The notes: generated by a model not told the origin, from the sequence alone. Positions 7,967-16,822 are shown, numbered from the stretch's first letter. The stretch is DNA of 64,000 nt from Bordetella genomosp. 5 (GCF_002261475.1 NZ_NEVN01000007.1:310001-374000); one strand, 5' to 3'. Translations and numbers: made by a program.

Positions 7967-10249
7967 TTATGCGACGGCGACGATGTCGTCATCGTCTTCG
8001 CCGTTTTCGGAGTCGTTGTTGCGGGCCTGGGCCTGATAGAGGCGGTAGTACGCGCCCTCGCGCGCCATCAGCGCCTCGTGCGGCCCTTCTTCGATCACCT
8101 GACCGCGATCCAGCACCACCAGCCGGTTGGCGCGGCGCAGGGTCGACAGACGGTGGGCGATCGCGATGGTGGTGCGGCCACGCACCAGATTGTCGAGCGC
8201 CTTCTGGATTTCTTTCTCGGTGGTGGTATCGACCGAGGAGGTCGCTTCGTCGAGGATCAGGATGCGGGGGTCGATCAGCAACGCGCGGGCGATCGAGATG
8301 CGCTGGCGTTCGCCGCCCGACAGGGCCTGGCCCCGCTCGCCCACGAGCGAATCGTAGCCATGGGGCAGGCGCAGAATGAAGTCGTGCGCATGCGCGGCGC
8401 GCGCCGCGGCGATGATCTCTTCGCGCGTCGCCTCGGGCTTGCCGTAGGCGATGTTGTCGGCGATGGTGCCGAAGAACAGGAACGGCTCCTGCAGCACCAG
8501 CCCGATATGCCGGCGGTAATCCGACACGCGCAGCGAGCGGATGTCGGTGCCGTCGACCAGCACCGAGCCCTCCGAGACGTCGTAGAAGCGGCAGATCAGG
8601 TTGATCAGCGTGCTCTTGCCCGAACCGCTATGGCCGACCAGGCCGATCATCTCGCCGGGCGCGATGTCGAGGTTCAGGCCGCGGATCACCTGGCGGTTGC
8701 CATAACGGAAGCCGACGTCACGCAGCTTGATGTGCCCCTGCACGTGCGGCAGCGCGACGGGCCGCGCGGGCTCCGGCACGCTCGAGACGTGATCGAGAAT
8801 ATCGAAGATGCGCTTCGCGCCCGCCGCCGCCTTTTGCGTGACGGACACGATGCGGCTCATCGAATCGAGCCGCGTGTAGAAGCGCCCGATATAGGCCAGG
8901 AAGGCCGCGAGCACGCCCACGGTGATCTGATTCTGCGAGACCTGCCAGATGCCGAAGATCCACACCACCAGCAAACCGATCTCGGTGAGCAGCGTGACGG
9001 TCGGCGAAAACAGCGACCACACGGTGTTCACGCGATCGTTGACTTCGAGGTTGCGGTTGTTGGCCTCGCGAAAGCGCTGCACTTCGCGCTTTTCCTGGGC
9101 AAACGCCTTCACCACGCGGATGCCGGGAATCGTATCGGCCAGGACGTTGGTGATCTCGGACCAGATGCGATCGACCTTCTCGAAGCCGTGCCGCAGGCGA
9201 TCGCGCACCACGTGGATCATCCACATGATGAACGGCAGCGGCACCAGCGTGACCAGGGCGAGCCACGGATTGATCGTGAAGAGGATGGCCGAGGTCATGA
9301 CGATCATCAGCACATCGTTGGCGAAATCGAGCAGGTGCAGCGACAGGAACACGCAGATGCGGTCGGTCTCGCTGCCGATGCGCGCCATCAGATCGCCGGT
9401 GCGCTTGCCGCCGAAATACTCGAGCGACAGGTGCTGCAGATGCTCGTAGGTGGTCGTGCGCAGATCGGCGCCGATACGCTCGCTGACCCAGGCCAGGATG
9501 TACGTGCGGGCCCAGCCCAGCGCCCACGCCAGGATGGCCGAGGCGAGCAGGCCACCGAGATACAGCCGCACCTTGTTGTAGTCGATCACCTCGCCGTTCT
9601 GGTAGGGGATCAGCACCTCGTCCATCAGCGGCATGGTGAGGTACGGCGCCACCAAGGTGGCGGCGGTACCCAGCAGCGTGAGCAGGAAACCAACGAGGAG
9701 CGGCAGGCGGTAGGGCCGGGCGAAGCGCCACAGGCGCAGCAGCGCCCAGGTCGAGGGCGCCTCGGCGGGTTCGCCGTCGCAGTGCGGACACTCCTCCTGG
9801 TCGGCGCTCAGCAGCGCCTGACAGGTCGGGCAGACATGGACGTCGGCGTCGGCGGCCGGCCTGTTGGACAGACGCAACGCCTGCTGGCTTTCGAATTGGC
9901 CCAGCAGACGCAGCGCGGCGGGATTGCGGCCCAGCGTGAAGCGCCAGAGCCCGAGGCGCTGTGTGCCGTCATCGAGCTCGAGGCTGGCCGCCCCGGCGTG
10001 GTCGTGCAGATTGAGCCGCAGCGCGCTGGAATAGGACCAGGCCTGCCAGAGGCCGTCGGCGTCGCGGGCCAGCAGGCGCTGGTCGGTGGCGAGCACCAAC
10101 CCGCTCGCGTACCGCAGGCGCGCGTCGAGGTCGGTTTCGAGCCACGCCAGGATGGACTCGCCCTCGCCCAATTGGGCGTCGGCCTCGGCCCGCCACGACG
10201 AGGGCAACTCGCGCGTGTTGGCGCCGGAAGTTGTTTGGTGATTTTTCAT
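7967..10249 (-). CDS. Cyanophycin-associated ABC exporter with PH-like and zinc-ribbon N-terminus
   Basis: A 760-aa half-size ABC exporter fused to an unusual N-terminal region. Residues about 25-125 ([11 protein letters not shown] followed by alternating strands) look like a bacterial PH-like domain. Cys140, 143, 154 and 157 form a CxxC-x10-CxxC zinc ribbon. Six membrane helices follow (about 170-450), then the nucleotide-binding domain with Walker [10 protein letters not shown], the signature LSGGERQ and the Walker B/D-loop [11 protein letters not shown]. The C-terminus is strongly acidic. It should work as a homodimer. Its conserved place beside cphA genes ties it to cyanophycin metabolism, but its cargo is unknown. 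It is divergent from cphA' and is followed by DUF1854. Confidence 0.88.
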   Translation of the reverse strand: MKNHQTTSGANTRELPSSWRAEADAQLGEGESILAWLETDLDARLRYASGLVLATDQRLLARDADGLWQAWSYSSALRLNLHDHAGAASLELDDGTQRLGLWRFTLGRNPAALRLLGQFESQQALRLSNRPAADADVHVCPTCQALLSADQEECPHCDGEPAEAPSTWALLRLWRFARPYRLPLLVGFLLTLLGTAATLVAPYLTMPLMDEVLIPYQNGEVIDYNKVRLYLGGLLASAILAWALGWARTYILAWVSERIGADLRTTTYEHLQHLSLEYFGGKRTGDLMARIGSETDRICVFLSLHLLDFANDVLMIVMTSAILFTINPWLALVTLVPLPFIMWMIHVVRDRLRHGFEKVDRIWSEITNVLADTIPGIRVVKAFAQEKREVQRFREANNRNLEVNDRVNTVWSLFSPTVTLLTEIGLLVVWIFGIWQVSQNQITVGVLAAFLAYIGRFYTRLDSMSRIVSVTQKAAAGAKRIFDILDHVSSVPEPARPVALPHVQGHIKLRDVGFRYGNRQVIRGLNLDIAPGEMIGLVGHSGSGKSTLINLICRFYDVSEGSVLVDGTDIRSLRVSDYRRHIGLVLQEPFLFFGTIADNIAYGKPEATREEIIAAARAAHAHDFILRLPHGYDSLVGERGQALSGGERQRISIARALLIDPRILILDEATSSVDTTTEKEIQKALDNLVRGRTTIAIAHRLSTLRRANRLVVLDRGQVIEEGPHEALMAREGAYYRLYQAQARNNDSENGEDDDDIVAVA

Positions 10250-10340
10250 CAGAACGCGTATTACACCGCTCCCAGCCGGCCATGAGTCATCTACTCAGGC
10301 CACGGACCGAAAACGTGTCCGTTCCTTACAACAGCGCGAG

Positions 10341-10369
10341 TTTATATGGGCAAAAAGGCGGCGTATAGT
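10341..10369 (+). promoter_or_regulatory. Candidate sigma-70 promoter for cphA'
   Basis: TTTATA at 10341-10346 and TATAGT at 10364-10369 are separated by 17 bases, matching the -35 and -10 consensus at 4/6 and 5/6. It lies in the AT-richest part of the divergent cphA'/ABC intergenic region. Use of this promoter would give a leader of about 135 nt that contains the inverted repeat at 10416-10492. Confidence 0.42.
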
Positions 10370-10415
10370 AGCAGCCGATTTTCGTATTTTCCACCGTAGG
10401 AAATCTCCACTCACC

Positions 10416-10492
10416 ACACATAGGCTACACCCCGTCCGGCACCAGTCTGGCTCTACGGCCTGCCCCGGGAAATCCCTCCCCTGCCTATGTGT
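10416..10492 (+). repeat. 10-bp perfect inverted repeat in the cphA' leader
   Basis: ACACATAGGC at 10416-10425 and its exact complement GCCTATGTGT at 10483-10492 flank 57 bases. The right arm ends 20 bases before the cphA' start codon. It could close a long stem-loop in the leader RNA or form two half-sites for a looping regulator. The sequence alone does not decide between these. Confidence 0.5.
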
Positions 10493-10511
10493 AAACGCAC
10501 CCCAAGCATCC

Positions 10512-13127
10512 ATGAAAAAAAAGGACATTGAATTTCTCGATGTCGTGGCTTTGCGCGGCCCGAACATTTGGACGTACCGACCGGTGCTGGAAGCCTGGGT
10601 CGACATCGGCGAGTTGGAAAACTACCCGTCGAATGTCATTCCCGGCTTCTACGAGCGGTTGACGGCCTGGCTGCCCACGCTGATCGAGCACCGGTGCAGT
10701 CCGGGTGTGCGTGGAGGCTTCCTGCAGCGCCTGCGCGAAGGCACCTGGCCCGGTCACATCCTCGAGCACGTCACGCTCGAGGTGCAGAACCTGGCCGGCC
10801 TGCCGGGCGGCTTCGGCAAGGCCCGCGAGACGTCCACGGTGGGGGTCTACAAGGTGGTGGTGCGCGCCTGGCACGAACAGGTCACCCGCGCCGCCCTGGC
10901 GGCCGCGCGCGACTTGGTCATGGCGGCCATCGAGGATCGGCCGTTCGACGTCGACGACGCGGTGAGCGACCTGCGCACCCTGGTCGACCGTCATTGCCTG
11001 GGTCCGAGCACGGCCTGCATCGTCGATGCCGCCGATGATCGCGATATTCCTTATATTCGTTTGTTTGAGGGCAATCTCGTCCAGTTCGGTTACGGCGCGC
11101 GTCAGCGCCGCATCTGGACCGCCGAGACCGACCGTACCAGCGCCATCGCCGAAGGCATCTCGCGCGACAAGGATCTCACCAAGTCGCTGCTCTCCACCGC
11201 CGGCGTGCCGGTGCCCGAGGGCCGTCTGGTCGAAACCGTCGAAGACGCCTGGGACGCCGCGCAGGACATCGGCCTGCCGGTGGTGGTCAAGCCGTACGAC
11301 GGCAACCACGGACGCGGCGTCTTCACCAACCTCATGACGCGCGAAGAGGTCGAATCGGCCTACGCCGTCGCGGTCGAGGAAGGCAGCGGCGTGATCGTCG
11401 AGCGCTTCGTGCTGGGCATCGAGCATCGCCTGCTGGTCGTGGGCGACCGCATGGTGGCCGCCGCCGCCGGCGAAGAAGCCTGGATCACGGGCGACGGCAC
11501 GCAGACCGTCGACGAGCTCATCGCGAGCCAGATCAACACCGATCCGCGCCGCGGCCGCACCGAAAACCACCCGCTCAATCCGGTCCGGCTGGATTCGGCC
11601 GCACGCCTGGAGATCGCGCGCCAGGGCCTCACCGCCGACAGCGTGCCGGCCGAAGGCCTGCGCGTCCTGATTCAGCGCAGCGGCAACGTCGCGTTCGACG
11701 TGACCGACAAGGTCCACCCCGACATCGCCGAGCTGGTCGTCCTGGCCGCCCGCGTCGTTGGCCTGGACATCGCCGGTGTCGACCTGGTCGTACAGGACAT
11801 CACCAAGCCGCTCGAGGCACAGCGTGGCGCCATCGTCGAAGTCAACGCGGGCCCGGGCCTGCTGATGCACCTGAAGCCGGCCGAAGGCACGCCGCGCCCG
11901 GTGGGCCGCGCGATCGTCGACCATCTCTTCCCCGACGGCGAGTACGGCCGCATTCCGGTCGTCGGCATCACCGGCACCAACGGCAAGACCGTGGTGGCGC
12001 GCCTCGTCGGCCGCATCCTGCACCTCTCCGGCAAGCAGACCGGCGTGGCCTGCAGCGAGGGCCTGTACCTGAACAAGCGCGCGGTCCAGCAGGGCGATTG
12101 CGCCACCTGGGCAGCGGGCCGCCGTGTGCTGATGAACCGCTCGGTCGACGCCGCCGTGATCGAAAACGACAGCGGCGTGATCCTCGGCCAGGGCCTGGCC
12201 TACGACCGCTGCCAGGTCGGCGTGGTCACCAACATCGACGAAGGCGATCACCTCGGCGACTTCGACATCAACGAAACCGACCGTCTGTTCAACGTGTTCC
12301 GCACGCAGATCGACGTGGTGCTGCCGGGCGGCGTGGGCGTGCTCAACGCCCGCGACCCGCGCGTGGTCGAGATGGCCGAGCTCTGCGACGGCGAAGTGAT
12401 GTACTTCGGGCTCACGCCCGACGTCCCGGCGCTCGCCTCGCACGTGGCCCTCGGCAAGCGCGCCGTGTTCGTGCGCGACGGCCGCATCGTGCTGGCGCGC
12501 GGCCGCGACGAAGAGCAGCTTGCCGACATCGCCGCCGTGCCGCTCACCCATGGCGGCCGGGTGCAGTTCCAGATCGAAAACGTGCTGGCCGCGGTGGCCA
12601 CGGCCTGGGCGCTCGACGTCCCGGTCGAGGTGATCCGCGCCAGCATCGAGACCTTCGACATCGACCAGGCCGATGCGCCGTGGCAGTTCACGCTGTTCGA
12701 ACGCGACGGCGTGTCCGTCGTGGTCGACGACGTGCACAACGTGCCCGGTCTGCGCGCGCTGCTCGCGTCGGTCGACCAATTTCCCAGCCAGTCGCGCACG
12801 GCCGTTTACTCGGCCGGCCAGGACCGGCGCGACGAAGACCTCATCGAGCAGGGTCGCCTGCTCGGCGCGGCATTCGATCGTGTCGTCCTCTACGATGACT
12901 GCACCGTGAAGAGCAAACGCCCGGCCGGTCAGGCCCGCGCGCTGCTGCGTCAGGGGCTGGAACAAGGAGGCCGGACCGTCGAGATTCTCGACGAACCCGA
13001 CCATGCGCAAGCCATTCTCCGGGTGCTCGCGCAGCCGGTGGCTGGTGAGTTCGTGCTGCTGCAATCCGATGAAGCGTTTTCTGGTCCGACCATAGACCTG
13101 GTTCGCCGCTGGATCCAACAAAACTGA
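10512..13127 (+). CDS. cphA': Cyanophycin synthetase paralogue CphA' with altered Mur-ligase site
   Basis: An 871-aa cyanophycin synthetase homologue. The N domain (about 1-160) carries HILEH at 82-86, the HxxEH site that in cyanobacterial CphA1 forms a primer-making hydrolase. The ATP-grasp domain (about 220-480) has KPYDGNHGRG, keeping the His of the canonical loop, and EVNAGPG. The Mur-ligase-like domain has an intact P-loop GTNGKT at 488-493. However, the usual ARGGIL motif reads DSGVIL, and the usual DY(A/G)HNP motif reads DDVHNV at 739-744. ATP-grasp chemistry (Asp addition to the backbone) therefore looks competent, while Arg addition looks doubtful. No good Shine-Dalgarno sequence precedes the ATG. 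It is co-directional with cphA, 55 bases upstream. Confidence 0.93.
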   Translation: MKKKDIEFLDVVALRGPNIWTYRPVLEAWVDIGELENYPSNVIPGFYERLTAWLPTLIEHRCSPGVRGGFLQRLREGTWPGHILEHVTLEVQNLAGLPGGFGKARETSTVGVYKVVVRAWHEQVTRAALAAARDLVMAAIEDRPFDVDDAVSDLRTLVDRHCLGPSTACIVDAADDRDIPYIRLFEGNLVQFGYGARQRRIWTAETDRTSAIAEGISRDKDLTKSLLSTAGVPVPEGRLVETVEDAWDAAQDIGLPVVVKPYDGNHGRGVFTNLMTREEVESAYAVAVEEGSGVIVERFVLGIEHRLLVVGDRMVAAAAGEEAWITGDGTQTVDELIASQINTDPRRGRTENHPLNPVRLDSAARLEIARQGLTADSVPAEGLRVLIQRSGNVAFDVTDKVHPDIAELVVLAARVVGLDIAGVDLVVQDITKPLEAQRGAIVEVNAGPGLLMHLKPAEGTPRPVGRAIVDHLFPDGEYGRIPVVGITGTNGKTVVARLVGRILHLSGKQTGVACSEGLYLNKRAVQQGDCATWAAGRRVLMNRSVDAAVIENDSGVILGQGLAYDRCQVGVVTNIDEGDHLGDFDINETDRLFNVFRTQIDVVLPGGVGVLNARDPRVVEMAELCDGEVMYFGLTPDVPALASHVALGKRAVFVRDGRIVLARGRDEEQLADIAAVPLTHGGRVQFQIENVLAAVATAWALDVPVEVIRASIETFDIDQADAPWQFTLFERDGVSVVVDDVHNVPGLRALLASVDQFPSQSRTAVYSAGQDRRDEDLIEQGRLLGAAFDRVVLYDDCTVKSKRPAGQARALLRQGLEQGGRTVEILDEPDHAQAILRVLAQPVAGEFVLLQSDEAFSGPTIDLVRRWIQQN

Positions 13128-13138
13128 TAACCGACTCA

Positions 13139-13158
13139 GCGCCGTCGCAAGACGGCGC
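13139..13158 (+). other. Intercistronic hairpin between cphA' and cphA
   Basis: GCGCCGTC and GACGGCGC form a perfect 8-bp stem closed by a GCAA tetraloop, followed only by ACTTT. That is too weak for a full terminator. It may partly terminate transcription or protect the cphA' 3' end, setting the ratio of the two proteins. Confidence 0.5.
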
Positions 13159-13182
13159 ACTTTCCCGACAGGAATGCCTGCC

Positions 13183-15753
13183 ATGGAAGTTTCTCGCATC
13201 CGCGCGCTGCGCGGCCCCAATCTCTGGAGCCGCAACACGGCCATCGAGGCAATCGCCTCCTGCGCCGACCAGGAATGTTCGCTGGCGTCGCTGCCTGATC
13301 TCGAAGCGCGGCTGCGAGCCCGCTTTCCCCAGCTCGGGCTGTTACAGCCCGAGGGTCACGCCGACTCCGTGTCGCTGGCCCACGTTCTGCAGATCATCGC
13401 GCTGTCATTGCAGGCCCATGCGGGCTGTCCGGTGACCTTCGGGCGCACTTCGCCCACGATCGAACCCGGCGTGTTCCAGGTCGTTGTCGAGTACAGCGAA
13501 GAAGAAGTCGGCCGCCTTGCCATGACGCTGGCCGTCGAGCTGATCGAGTCGGCGCAGGCCGACACGCCGTTCGACCTGCCCGACGCGCTGCGCCGCCTGC
13601 GCGAGCTCGACGAAGACGTGCGCCTCGGTCCCAGCACCGGCTCGATCGTCAACGCCGCCACCGCGCGCAACATTCCCTACCATCGCCTCACGCAGGGCAG
13701 CATGGTGCAGTTCGGCTGGGGCCGGCGTCAGCGCCGCATCCAGGCCGCCGAGACCGACCGCACCAGCGCGATCTCCGAATCGATTGCGCAGGATAAAGAC
13801 CTGACCAAGATGCTGCTCGACGCCGCCGGCGTGCCCGTCCCGCTCGGCCGCTCGGTCGACAGCGCCGAGGCCGCCTGGGAAGCCGCCCAGGAGCTCGGTG
13901 GCCCGGTGGTGGTCAAGCCGCGCGACGGCAGCCAGGGCCGCGGTGTCGCGGTCAACATCGAAACGCGCGAGCGCGTGCTGGCCGCCTTCGAGGCCGCCTC
14001 CGACATCAGCTCCGAAGTGATCGTCGAGCGCTACATTCCGGGCCACGACTTCCGTCTGCTGGTGGTGGGCAATACGCTCGTCGCCGCGGCCCGCCGCGAC
14101 CCGCCGCAGGTCACCGGCGATGGCGTGCAGACCATCCGCCAACTGGTCGAGCAGGTCAATGCCGACCCGCTGCGCGGCGATGGCCATGCCACCTCGCTCA
14201 CCAAGATCCGTTTCGACGACATCGCGCTGGCCACCCTGCGCAAACAGGGTTACGAGGCCGACTCGGTGCCGCCCGCCGGCACGCTGGTCGTGCTGCGCAA
14301 CAACGCGAACCTGAGCACCGGCGGCTCCGCCACCGACGTGACCGACGAAGTGCACCCCGAAATGGCCGCCCGCGCCGTGACGGCCGCGCGCATGATCGGC
14401 CTGGACATCTGCGGCGTGGACGTGGTTGCCGAGACGGTCCATCTGCCGCTCGAAGACCAGCACGGCGGCGTGGTCGAGGTCAACGCGGCGCCGGGTCTGC
14501 GCATGCACCTGAACCCCTCGTTCGGCAAGGGCCGCGCGGTGGGCGAAGCCATCGTGGGCCAGATGTTCGCCGACGGCGACGATGCGCGGATTCCCGTCAT
14601 CGCGGTGGCGGGCACCAACGGCAAGACCACCACGGTGCGCCTGAGCGCGCACCTCCTGACCTGCGCCGGCAACAACGTCGGCATGACGAACTCCGACGGC
14701 GTGTACGTCGGCAAGCGCCGCATCGACACCGGTGACTGCAGCGGCCCGCGCAGCGCGCGCCGCATCCTGCTGCACCCCGAGGTCGACGCGGCCGTGTTCG
14801 AAACCGCGCGCGGGGGCATCCTGCGCGAAGGCCTGGCCTTCGACCGCTGCGACGTCGCCATCGTGACCAACATCGGCATGGGCGACCACCTGGGTCTGGG
14901 CTATATCAGCACCGTCGAAGACCTGGCCGTGGTCAAGCGCGTGATCGTGCAATACGTGAAGAACAGCGGCATGGCCGTGCTCAACGCGGGCGATCACATC
15001 GTGGCCGAGATGGCCAGCGCCTGCCCGGGCGAGGTCACCTATTTCGCGCTCGACCGCAACCATCCCCTGATCGCCACCCATCGGGCCCAGGGCAAGCGCG
15101 TGGTCTATCGCGATGGCGACCACATCGTGGCCGCTCAAGGCACCCAGGAAGTCACGCTGCCGCTGGCCGCCATTCCGCTCACGCGCGACGGCGCGATCAC
15201 CTTCCAGGTCGAAAACGCCATGGCCTGCGTGGGCGCGGCCTGGGCGCTCGGGCTGGATTGGCAGGTCGTGCGCGACGGCCTCGCCAGCTTCGTCAACGAC
15301 GCCGCCACGGCGCCGGGCCGCTTCAACGTGTTCGACTACCGCGGCGCCACCCTGATCGCCGATTACGGCCACAACCCCGACGCCATCCTGGCGCTGGTGC
15401 AGGCGGTGCAGGCCATGCCGGCCAAGCGCCTGAGCGTGGTCATCAGCGGCGCGGGCGACCGGCGCGACGAAGATCTCAGCCGCCAGACCGAGATCCTCGG
15501 TGATGTGTTCGACGACGTGATTCTCTACGAAGACCAATGCCAGCGCGGCCGCGCCGACGGCGAGGTGCTCGCGCTGTTGCGCCAGGGCCTGGCCAACGCA
15601 CAGCGCGCCAACCATGTCGAAGAGATCCGCGGCGAGTTCATCGCCATCGACCGCGCGCTCGAACGCCTCAACCCCGGCGACCTCTGCCTGATCCTGGTCG
15701 ACCAGGTCGAAGAAGCGCTCGCGCACATCGCCGAGCGCGTGGCCGGCCGCTGA
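13183..15753 (+). CDS. cphA: Cyanophycin synthetase CphA with altered N-terminal hydrolase motif
   Basis: An 856-aa synthetase that builds cyanophycin, a poly-Asp backbone with Arg on each side chain. The ATP-grasp domain shows KPRDGSQGRG and EVNAAPGLRMH. The Mur-ligase domain has GTNGKT at 477-482, an intact ARGGIL motif and DYGHNP from residue 727. The N-domain site that reads HxxEH in CphA' reads HVLQI here (67-71), so the Glu is replaced by Gln and the second His is lost. The His of the ATP-grasp DGNHGRG loop is also Gln. I chose the ATG at 13183 because AGGA lies nine bases upstream; an ATG at 13174 directly abuts that AGGA. Confidence 0.93.
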   Translation: MEVSRIRALRGPNLWSRNTAIEAIASCADQECSLASLPDLEARLRARFPQLGLLQPEGHADSVSLAHVLQIIALSLQAHAGCPVTFGRTSPTIEPGVFQVVVEYSEEEVGRLAMTLAVELIESAQADTPFDLPDALRRLRELDEDVRLGPSTGSIVNAATARNIPYHRLTQGSMVQFGWGRRQRRIQAAETDRTSAISESIAQDKDLTKMLLDAAGVPVPLGRSVDSAEAAWEAAQELGGPVVVKPRDGSQGRGVAVNIETRERVLAAFEAASDISSEVIVERYIPGHDFRLLVVGNTLVAAARRDPPQVTGDGVQTIRQLVEQVNADPLRGDGHATSLTKIRFDDIALATLRKQGYEADSVPPAGTLVVLRNNANLSTGGSATDVTDEVHPEMAARAVTAARMIGLDICGVDVVAETVHLPLEDQHGGVVEVNAAPGLRMHLNPSFGKGRAVGEAIVGQMFADGDDARIPVIAVAGTNGKTTTVRLSAHLLTCAGNNVGMTNSDGVYVGKRRIDTGDCSGPRSARRILLHPEVDAAVFETARGGILREGLAFDRCDVAIVTNIGMGDHLGLGYISTVEDLAVVKRVIVQYVKNSGMAVLNAGDHIVAEMASACPGEVTYFALDRNHPLIATHRAQGKRVVYRDGDHIVAAQGTQEVTLPLAAIPLTRDGAITFQVENAMACVGAAWALGLDWQVVRDGLASFVNDAATAPGRFNVFDYRGATLIADYGHNPDAILALVQAVQAMPAKRLSVVISGAGDRRDEDLSRQTEILGDVFDDVILYEDQCQRGRADGEVLALLRQGLANAQRANHVEEIRGEFIAIDRALERLNPGDLCLILVDQVEEALAHIAERVAGR

Positions 15754-15888
15754 GACGTCCCCCTGCCCGGCCTGCTGTCCGCGTGACGGCAGGCCGGCGC
15801 GCCCCCTCCGCCCGGCCCCAGCGCCTCACCTCTTGGCTCCTCTTCGCCCGGTCGGCACCCTCCTTCCAGATACATTCAGTTAATTAAT

Positions 15889-15912
15889 CGGCGCGAAAGC
15901 GCCGTTTTGTTT
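15889..15912 (+). terminator. Rho-independent terminator of the cphA operon
   Basis: CGGCGC and GCGCCG pair around a GAAA tetraloop, followed by TTTTGTTT. It lies 135 bases after the cphA stop and closes the cphA'-cphA transcript. Confidence 0.8.
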
Positions 15913-16095
15913 ATCTGAATGCAACTGACGCATGGCTTTACTCCATCCCCGTTTATTGCCCGGCAAGCGTTACAAATTCGATTTTCGCTATGGCGTTTTA
16001 CTGAAATCGCATTTGTAACAGCGACCTCGGGCACGACCCTTGCTCATGAGAAGTGTGTTGTCGATCAAGGGCTTACATTTGCCCACACCCCGGCT

Positions 16096-16125
16096 TTGAC
16101 AGGCCGCGCCGGGGCCTCGTACGGT
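16096..16125 (+). promoter_or_regulatory. Candidate promoter of the csbD stress cluster
   Basis: A perfect -35 TTGACA at 16096-16101 is followed after 18 bases by TACGGT, a weak -10. It lies about 90 bases before the csbD start. The poor -10 would fit an activator or an alternative sigma factor, but this is not shown. Confidence 0.3.
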
Positions 16126-16217
16126 AGGAACCGTGCTGATCAGCAACCAAACATCCCGGCGGCACGAGACACCCAGGCCACGGTGGATCGGTCACCAAGC
16201 AACGCAAGGAGAGGCAG

Positions 16218-16418
16218 ATGAACAACGACATCATCGCAGGCAAGTGGAAGCAACTGAGCGGTAAGGCCAAGGCGGCCTGGGGCGACCTGACCGACGACGA
16301 GCTGACGCGCACCGAAGGCAACGCCGAACGTCTGGCCGGCCTGATCCAGGAGCGTTATGGCAAGACCAAGGACGAAGCCAAGAAGGAAGTGGACGACTTC
16401 TTTGATCGCAATCGTTGA
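16218..16418 (+). CDS. CsbD family stress protein
   Basis: A 66-aa hydrophilic protein with the CsbD pattern: NDIIAGKWKQLSGKAKAAWG, then DDELTRTEGN and a Lys-rich C-terminus ending in VDDFFDRNR. CsbD proteins are abundant general-stress proteins of unknown molecular role, probably cytoplasmic. The ATG follows AGGAGAGGC. It is the first gene of a co-directional stress trio with the DUF1328 and BON genes. Confidence 0.93.
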   Translation: MNNDIIAGKWKQLSGKAKAAWGDLTDDELTRTEGNAERLAGLIQERYGKTKDEAKKEVDDFFDRNR

Positions 16419-16505
16419 TGGCGCGGGGCGTGCCTCGGGCACGCCCCTTGCTGAATAGGGTACGCCCCCCGATCGCATCGGGAAATTCCTCCGAGGAGCA
16501 CCATC

Positions 16506-16670
16506 ATGCTGTATTACGCAGCTGTCTTCTTCGTGATCGCCATCATCGCCGCTGTGCTCGGCTTTGGCGGGATCGCCGCCGGCGCTGCCGGTATCGCGAA
16601 AGTCCTGTTCTTTGTCTTCCTGGTCCTGGCCCTGCTCTCCATCCTGAGCGGCGCGCTGCGCAGGAAATAG
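16506..16670 (+). CDS. DUF1328 small membrane protein
   Basis: A 54-aa protein starting [20 protein letters not shown], with two hydrophobic segments (about 4-27 and 30-50) joined by a Gly/Ala-rich turn and a basic C-terminus. This is the DUF1328/YtjA pattern. It should sit in the inner membrane; its function is unknown. GAGGAG lies at a good distance before the ATG. It is 87 bases after csbD and is commonly found with CsbD and BON proteins in stress regulons. Confidence 0.88.
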   Translation: MLYYAAVFFVIAIIAAVLGFGGIAAGAAGIAKVLFFVFLVLALLSILSGALRRK

Positions 16671-16822
16671 GCGGTGGCGTGGCATCTGGCGCCGGTCTGA
16701 TCCGCGCTCATGCTGGCCCGGCCTCACGGCCGCGGCGTGAGCGCCCCTGGACCGGACCGGCCCTCGATGCCAGGCCCGCAACGCCCCTAAGACCAACAAA
16801 CAAATCATTCTGGAGTAATGCC

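Larger units (their letters stand above)
15754..16217. other. 464-bp intergenic region between cphA and csbD
   Basis: It holds the cphA terminator (15889-15912) and a candidate csbD promoter (16096-16125), with an AT-rich tract between them. An open frame at 15919-16221 has no protein-like composition and is not called. I see no RNA gene or mobile element. Confidence 0.6.

Noticed and set aside
10295-10606. Minus-strand frame overlapping the cphA' start
   Set aside because: It covers the divergent promoter region and the cphA' 5' end. No homology was recognised.
10485-13244. 919-codon open frame antisense to cphA'
   Set aside because: Low-complexity His/Ala/Arg composition and no recognisable domain. 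The plus-strand frame is clearly cyanophycin synthetase.
15919-16221. 100-codon frame between cphA and csbD
   Set aside because: It begins right after the cphA terminator, contains the candidate csbD promoter, and has no protein-like pattern.
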